Below, piece by piece: positions 60,379 to 64,000 of a stretch of DNA of 64,000 nt. The DNA is from Sporomusa acidovorans (GTDB lineage Bacteria > Bacillota > Negativicutes > Sporomusales > Sporomusaceae), in the NCBI RefSeq assembly GCF_002257695.2, contig NZ_CP155571.1; one strand, written 5' to 3'. The translations under genes were made by a program, and so were the position numbers. How positions within the stretch are numbered: position 1 is the stretch's first letter; each line of letters opens with the position of its first letter. Below the pieces are notes generated by a model that saw nothing but the letters and a program-made list of their open reading frames with translations, was not told the origin of the DNA and did no database searches.

Positions 60379-60554
60379 AGGGGTCCTCTCCTTTCAATAT
60401 GGGGTATAATTGTTAAGGTTCGTTTGTGAAGGGGGTTGGGCATGGGGTATTCTCTTACATTTTGTCGGAATAAAGTTGAAGATTATGGAAATCATTATTG
60501 GTATAATTTAGGTATCAGGTTCTTCATACGTAGGAGAATCGCGCTGTTTCACTT

Positions 60555-60569
60555 GCTTCATTTTGAAGC
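60555..60569. promoter_or_regulatory. XRE operator 4, at the end of the minus-strand repressor gene
   Basis: GCTTC-ATTTT-GAAGC, the perfect form of the inverted repeat found three times in the repressor control region. It overlaps the stop codon of the XRE gene and lies about 180 bases upstream of arcA. Confidence 0.65.
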
Positions 60570-60761
60570 CGTCAAGGTCAAAAAAATGCTCTCCGGAGAT
60601 ACCTTAAGGGCTTTAGCTATTCGTTTAGCCAGTCCGTAGTCAGGGTTTCTTACTCCATTTTCAATTAACCCGTAAAAACTACGGGAAATTCCTAATATCT
60701 TGGCAATTTCAACTTGCGTAAGTCCAATATTCTCACGCGCAATAGCTAATTCTTTTCTCAA
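60558..60761 (-). CDS. Small XRE-family (Cro/CI-type) repressor
   Basis: 67 aa, a bare helix-turn-helix domain (RENIGLTQVEIAKILGISRSFYGLIENGVRNPDYGLAKRIAKALKVSPESIF). The ATG follows AAAGGAGGTGTTCA. Its promoter (TTGACA, 17 bases, TATAAT) has an operator exactly in the spacer. Divergent from a second XRE gene, as in phage-type switches. It lies upstream of the arc operon on the same strand. Confidence 0.88.
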   Translation of the reverse strand: MRKELAIARENIGLTQVEIAKILGISRSFYGLIENGVRNPDYGLAKRIAKALKVSPESIFLTLTASK

Positions 60762-60776
60762 TTGAACACCTCCTTT

Positions 60777-60791
60777 GCTTCCCTTTGAAGC
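60777..60791. promoter_or_regulatory. XRE operator 1
   Basis: GCTTC-CCTTT-GAAGC, inverted repeat with 5-base arms, in the leader of the minus-strand XRE gene. Confidence 0.7.
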
Positions 60792-60805
60792 ATATCCATA
60801 TCTAA

Positions 60806-60834
60806 ATTATAATGCTTCATTTTGTAGCTGTCAA
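60806..60834 (-). promoter_or_regulatory. Promoter of the minus-strand XRE gene with operator 2
   Basis: Minus strand: TTGACA (60834-60829), 17 bases, TATAAT (60811-60806). The spacer contains the operator GCTTC-ATTTT-GTAGC at 60814-60828, so a bound repressor would block polymerase. Confidence 0.8.
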
Positions 60835-60870
60835 TCATATCTGCAACATTTAGAAGCAAATTATTCTATT

Positions 60871-60885
60871 GCTACTGTCTGTAGC
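60871..60885. promoter_or_regulatory. XRE operator 3
   Basis: GCTAC-TGTCT-GTAGC, directly before a TATAAT at 60888-60893 that serves the plus-strand XRE gene. Confidence 0.7.
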
Positions 60886-60912
60886 ATATAATTATAGGTA
60901 GGAGTTGATTTT

Positions 60913-61293
60913 ATGTCTCTTGGTAAACGGCTCGCCGCTCTGCGCGATAGCAAGGACCTTACACAAAAACAATTAGCACAACTCACAAAAATCTCTCGCT
61001 CCCGCCTATCTCTATATGAAACAGATAAACGCGAACCGGATTTACAAACATTAAAACAACTTGCAGGTTTTTTTAACGTGTCTATTGACTATCTCGTTAT
61101 TGGATATGATTCCACTTCTCCCATACTTCAATTTGATACTATACCTAACGATTTGCTGGAATTTCTTAAACTAAAAAATGTCCGGTTCGGCAATAAAATA
61201 CTGACTGAAGAAGACAAAGCCAAAATAAAGGCTTCGCTTGACATTATATTTTGGGATACAAAACAAAAAACAGACGAAAAATATCTTAAATGA
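60913..61293 (+). CDS. XRE-family repressor with C-terminal extension
   Basis: 126 aa. N-terminal HTH (LGKRLAALRDSKDLTQKQLAQLTKISRSRLSLYETDKREPDLQTLKQLAGFFNVSIDYLV), the usual layout of phage/ICE-type repressors, then a 55-residue tail with a helical end (EEDKAKIKASLDIIFWDTKQK). The ATG follows GGTAGGAGTTGATTTT. Divergent from the small XRE gene, with shared operators between. A terminator follows. Confidence 0.9.
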   Translation: MSLGKRLAALRDSKDLTQKQLAQLTKISRSRLSLYETDKREPDLQTLKQLAGFFNVSIDYLVIGYDSTSPILQFDTIPNDLLEFLKLKNVRFGNKILTEEDKAKIKASLDIIFWDTKQKTDEKYLK

Positions 61294-61313
61294 TTTTTTT
61301 CGTCTGTTTTTTA
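61265..61313 (+). terminator. Terminator of the plus-strand XRE gene
   Basis: AAACAGACGAAAAA/UUUUUUCGUCUGUUU followed by UUUAUU; it overlaps the end of the gene. Confidence 0.85.
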
Positions 61314-61502
61314 TTATCCGAACCTGTTAAGCCAAGTAGATGGGACTGTATTCCTAAAATTTCTCTAACGGTTACAGGTTATAAATCGTCAATAGTCTTT
61401 TGAAACTATTTGTCTCTTTTGTTGTTTGAAACGTTTAGTTTCTTTTATAATGAAAGCGAGGTGTTTATTTTGGATAATAATAAATCGCATAGAAGATACA
61501 AC

Positions 61503-62348
61503 GGGACGGTTCTACTGTTTCCTACGCTTTAGCTACTACATTAAAAGTGATCCCAGTTATTCTTGCTATTTGTCTAACTGATATCCCGCCATTTTCTTTA
61601 AATTGCCTTAAATAATCGTCTCTTTTTTCTTTTTCCATAGTTAGTAATTCATTAGTTGATAAATTACCCAACACTTGCTTCACAATTTGTTTTGCTTCTT
61701 CATCAGTTAATCTGCATCTTCTTTTCAATTCAAGAATATCTTCTCCGTTCTCATCCATATATTCTGCAAATAATTCTCTTGCTTTTTTAGGGTTTGATGA
61801 GAATATCTCGAGAACAAAGTTTATATCTGTTATAGTAGGATGCCCTATATATTCAGCATAACTGCTCCATGGGTACTTGCCCATGGAAGTTGTGATATTT
61901 GCTTTAATAGGATTTTGGTGTATGTATCGTATTACCGACAATAAATAACTATCATCTTCAATAACTTGACTTTTATATCGATCTTGAAATAAATGGCCAG
62001 TACGTTTGTATTTCAGATTATACCAATAAACATAGCTTACTCCGATTCGCTTCATTAGCTTTTCTATTGGCTCATCGTTTTCTTTTAAAATTAGATGGAC
62101 ATGATTATCCATTAGACAATAGGCAAAAATGTTAAATCCGCATTTTTGCTTATAATTCTTTACAGTATCTATAAATTTAATTCTATCTTCATCGTCCTCA
62201 AAAATTGTTTGTCTATTTATTCCTCTTATCATTATATGGTATATTCCGCTATTACTTTTCTTCCGGGCAGTTCGTGGCATTTTTCTCACCTGCTTTATGT
62301 CTTTTTCATATAATAGCATTTATTTACAGGAAACAAAAGAACCGTCCC
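61503..62348. mobile_element. RAYT-type transposon with 21-bp terminal inverted repeats
   Basis: The left end (61503-61523) and the reverse complement of the right end (62328-62348) share GGGACGGTTCT, two variable bases and TGTTTCCT (19 of 21 identical). They flank one transposase gene with little extra DNA. Such GGGACGGTTCT repeats commonly accompany this transposase family in Firmicutes. Confidence 0.8.
61522..62280 (-). CDS. REP-associated tyrosine (Y1/IS200-like) transposase
   Basis: 252 aa from the ATG at 62280. Family marks are MPRTARKKSNSGIYHIMIRG, FAYCLMDNHVHLIL (the HUH metal-binding motif HVH), GHLFQDRYKSQVIEDDSYLLSVIRYIHQNPIKA (Tyr nucleophile region) and a C-terminal HTH-like VRQIARITGITFNVVAKA. 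It appears intact. The stop codon overlaps the left inverted repeat. Confidence 0.9.
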   Translation of the reverse strand: MPRTARKKSNSGIYHIMIRGINRQTIFEDDEDRIKFIDTVKNYKQKCGFNIFAYCLMDNHVHLILKENDEPIEKLMKRIGVSYVYWYNLKYKRTGHLFQDRYKSQVIEDDSYLLSVIRYIHQNPIKANITTSMGKYPWSSYAEYIGHPTITDINFVLEIFSSNPKKARELFAEYMDENGEDILELKRRCRLTDEEAKQIVKQVLGNLSTNELLTMEKEKRDDYLRQFKENGGISVRQIARITGITFNVVAKA

Positions 62349-62441
62349 TCTGTTTCAGAACTTTTTTAATTGATTCCAGGTAAATAATGGTATAAAATTC
62401 AAAGTGTTTAATCAAAAAATATATGAAGAAGGTATTATTTA

Positions 62442-63896
62442 ATGCAATTACTCGGTTTTAACAAGAATGCTATATGCAAGCAGCGCTATTGGGCTAAATG
62501 GTCTAAGTTACTGGACTGTGTTTTCGCGACTGTTACGAGTGGATTATCTTTCTTCCTATCCGTAGAGTCTTGGTATTTTTCGTGGATTGCATTATTTATA
62601 CTCTGTATATATTCATTGAGAAAATCAGTGTTTCTTACGTTTATTGTTGGATTTACATCGTATATGTTGGGAGCGGCGAATCCTCATGCCGTACTGCCTA
62701 TATTTATATACTGGCCGTTTATTACTTTTAACGCAATTGCAGTTGCAAGTGTACTTGTTGTTTTTCGCCTTATTGCGGATAAATGGAAAGGGTGGGATAC
62801 GAGTGTCATTTTTGCAAGTGGCTTAACTGCACAAGAATTTATTTTCTCCTTATTCTCTCCACATGGAACAGTAAGCAGTATTGCTTATACGCAGGTATCT
62901 AACTTGCCAATTATCCAAATTGCTTCCATCACAGGTATTTGGGGTATTACTTTTTTGATGGCCATTACTACTGCAAATATAGCTTTATTTTATCGTTACC
63001 CGCAAAATCGCAGAATAAAAGCAAATTTGATTCCAATAAGTCTATTGATAGTAACAGTTTTATTTGGATTTTACCGTTTGAATATGCCATTGGAAGGGGA
63101 AAAAATAAAGATTGGGATTGCTGCGATATCAACTAATTTAGAACAATATTTGGCAGTATCGGCAAACAAGGATAAACAGCAAGTTAACCAAACTATTGAA
63201 CGGTATATTCAAAAAGTTAATTTGCTTGCGCAGTCTGGAGCTGAAGTTGTTTTGTTGCCGGAAAAAATTATTAATTTAGATGGTCATGATAAAAATTTAC
63301 AATACTTTAGTGATATGGTCCAGAAGAATAAAATTAGTTTAATTTTGGGAGTAACTAGTAAAGACGGTAATAAACTATATAATTCTGCCTACGTTTTTTC
63401 TCATGAAGGAGAAGAGATTTTTCAATATAATAAAAAACATCTTCAACCTACTTATGAAAGTAGGTATACTCCGGGGAATTCATTAGGAGTTATGAATAAA
63501 TGGGGCATTGAAATTTGCAAAGATATGGATTTTATTCAACCAACATTAGAGTATAGTCAACGGGGTGTAAATATTGTTTTCATTCCTGCCCTGGATTTCC
63601 ATGATGATAGTTGGAGTCATGCACGTGTTGCAATAATGCGTGGAGTTGAGGGGGATTTTGCAGTAGCCCGAGCCGGGCAGTGGGGATTATTAACTCTAAG
63701 CGATAGTAGAGGGCGTATTCTAAAGAGCGTATCTTGTGATATAGGGCAGGACAAAGCAGATATCATGGGGGAAGTACCGCTGGGGACAGGAAATTCAATT
63801 TACAGTAAAATTGGTTACAGTTTTGGCTGGATGTGCGGACTAACTTTTATTATATTAAGTACGGTATTATTGTTTGTAAAACCTACTAAAAATTAA
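62442..63896 (+). CDS. lnt: Apolipoprotein N-acyltransferase-like protein
   Basis: 484 aa. Five or six N-terminal membrane helices (to about residue 215), a nitrilase-type domain (about 225-455) and a last helix. The Glu-Lys-Cys triad is visible: VVLLPEKI (Glu), QYNKKHLQP (Lys) and GIEICKDMDF (Cys). Lnt adds the third acyl chain to lipoproteins in diderm bacteria, which fits the outer-membrane porin elsewhere in the window. Slightly shorter and more divergent than the E. coli enzyme (512 aa). Start ATG after GAAGAAGGTATTATTTA. Confidence 0.85.
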   Translation: MQLLGFNKNAICKQRYWAKWSKLLDCVFATVTSGLSFFLSVESWYFSWIALFILCIYSLRKSVFLTFIVGFTSYMLGAANPHAVLPIFIYWPFITFNAIAVASVLVVFRLIADKWKGWDTSVIFASGLTAQEFIFSLFSPHGTVSSIAYTQVSNLPIIQIASITGIWGITFLMAITTANIALFYRYPQNRRIKANLIPISLLIVTVLFGFYRLNMPLEGEKIKIGIAAISTNLEQYLAVSANKDKQQVNQTIERYIQKVNLLAQSGAEVVLLPEKIINLDGHDKNLQYFSDMVQKNKISLILGVTSKDGNKLYNSAYVFSHEGEEIFQYNKKHLQPTYESRYTPGNSLGVMNKWGIEICKDMDFIQPTLEYSQRGVNIVFIPALDFHDDSWSHARVAIMRGVEGDFAVARAGQWGLLTLSDSRGRILKSVSCDIGQDKADIMGEVPLGTGNSIYSKIGYSFGWMCGLTFIILSTVLLFVKPTKN

Positions 63897-63924
63897 TTTG
63901 GAACTTTATCACAAAAAATGGCTC

Positions 63925-63961
63925 GAGTCTCCCGGGCGCACCATTTAGAGCAGGGAGACTC
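63925..63961 (+). terminator. Hairpin after lnt
   Basis: GAGUCUCCC/GGGAGACUC arms with a 19-base loop and no U tract; only weakly terminator-like. Confidence 0.45.
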
Positions 63962-64000
63962 AAGGGTAGTAGAGGGTTTGAAGATACTGCTAGACCCGGT

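Noticed and set aside
1..64000. CRISPR arrays, rRNA genes, prophage structural genes
   Set aside because: No regularly spaced direct repeats, no rRNA sequence and no capsid, tail or integrase genes were seen; the XRE pair alone does not show a prophage.

Overview
The window looks like the chromosome of a spore-forming, anaerobic, diderm Firmicute of the Negativicutes (Sporomusaceae-like). Outer-membrane traits are an SLH-domain beta-barrel porin (46.0-47.5 kb) and an Lnt-like apolipoprotein N-acyltransferase (62.4-63.9 kb). Spore traits are cotJA-cotJB-cotJC, a SpoVE/FtsW protein, a Spo0E-like phosphatase, YmaF and several spore-type microproteins. Anaerobic traits are indolepyruvate:ferredoxin oxidoreductase, a DMSO-reductase-type operon, a small siroheme reductase and an arginine deiminase operon. 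The genus assignment is inference.

Layout. 0-1 kb: a TPR protein running off the left edge behind a class I c-di-GMP riboswitch. 1.3-5.5 kb: PAP2 phosphatase, cotJ operon, PspC-like protein, SpoVE/FtsW. 5.6-13.4 kb: beta-propeller, DUF2935 protein, trmB, an AcoR-like regulator that lacks the GAFTGA loop, an H-NOX chemoreceptor, and a small sulfite/nitrite reductase-like gene behind a Crp/Fnr-type palindrome. 13.4-17.4 kb: a field of very small genes (25-80 codons) separated by hairpin terminators, plus an unidentified structured RNA. 17.7-23.1 kb: a spore-type region with a two-gene cassette of Sm-like small proteins present twice, an unusual zinc-ribbon/Phe-Arg-rich protein between the copies, duplicated Gly-Cys membrane microproteins, and YmaF. 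Seven to eight of these units, including cotJ and a third microprotein copy at 40.5 kb, share a promoter pattern [A/G]C-N17-CATAnnnT like that of mother-cell sigma factors.

23.4-40.3 kb: tRNA-Thr, a double HD-domain protein, iorAB with a hydrolase and a FAH-family enzyme, a large GGDEF-EAL protein, a soluble chemoreceptor, a SARP-type ATPase regulator divergent from an NCS1 permease, and a secreted serine protease. 40.7-50.3 kb: GntR regulator, dmsABC, SLH porin, an enolase-superfamily dehydratase and an MFS anion transporter. 50.9-60.4 kb: a PAS-GGDEF-HD-GYP protein, then the arginine deiminase unit arcA-arcB-arcD-arcC-argR-mcp, in which the last gene is a chemoreceptor with an amino-acid-type dCache domain. 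60.5-64 kb: a divergent pair of XRE repressors with four matching operators, a RAYT-type transposase bounded by 21-bp inverted repeats, and lnt.

How it fits together: c-di-GMP control recurs (riboswitch, GGDEF-EAL, two HD-type proteins), as does chemosensing (H-NOX, soluble and amino-acid receptors). The most novel-looking part is the spore-type region at 17.7-21.5 kb, whose unrecognised duplicated genes share a promoter architecture.
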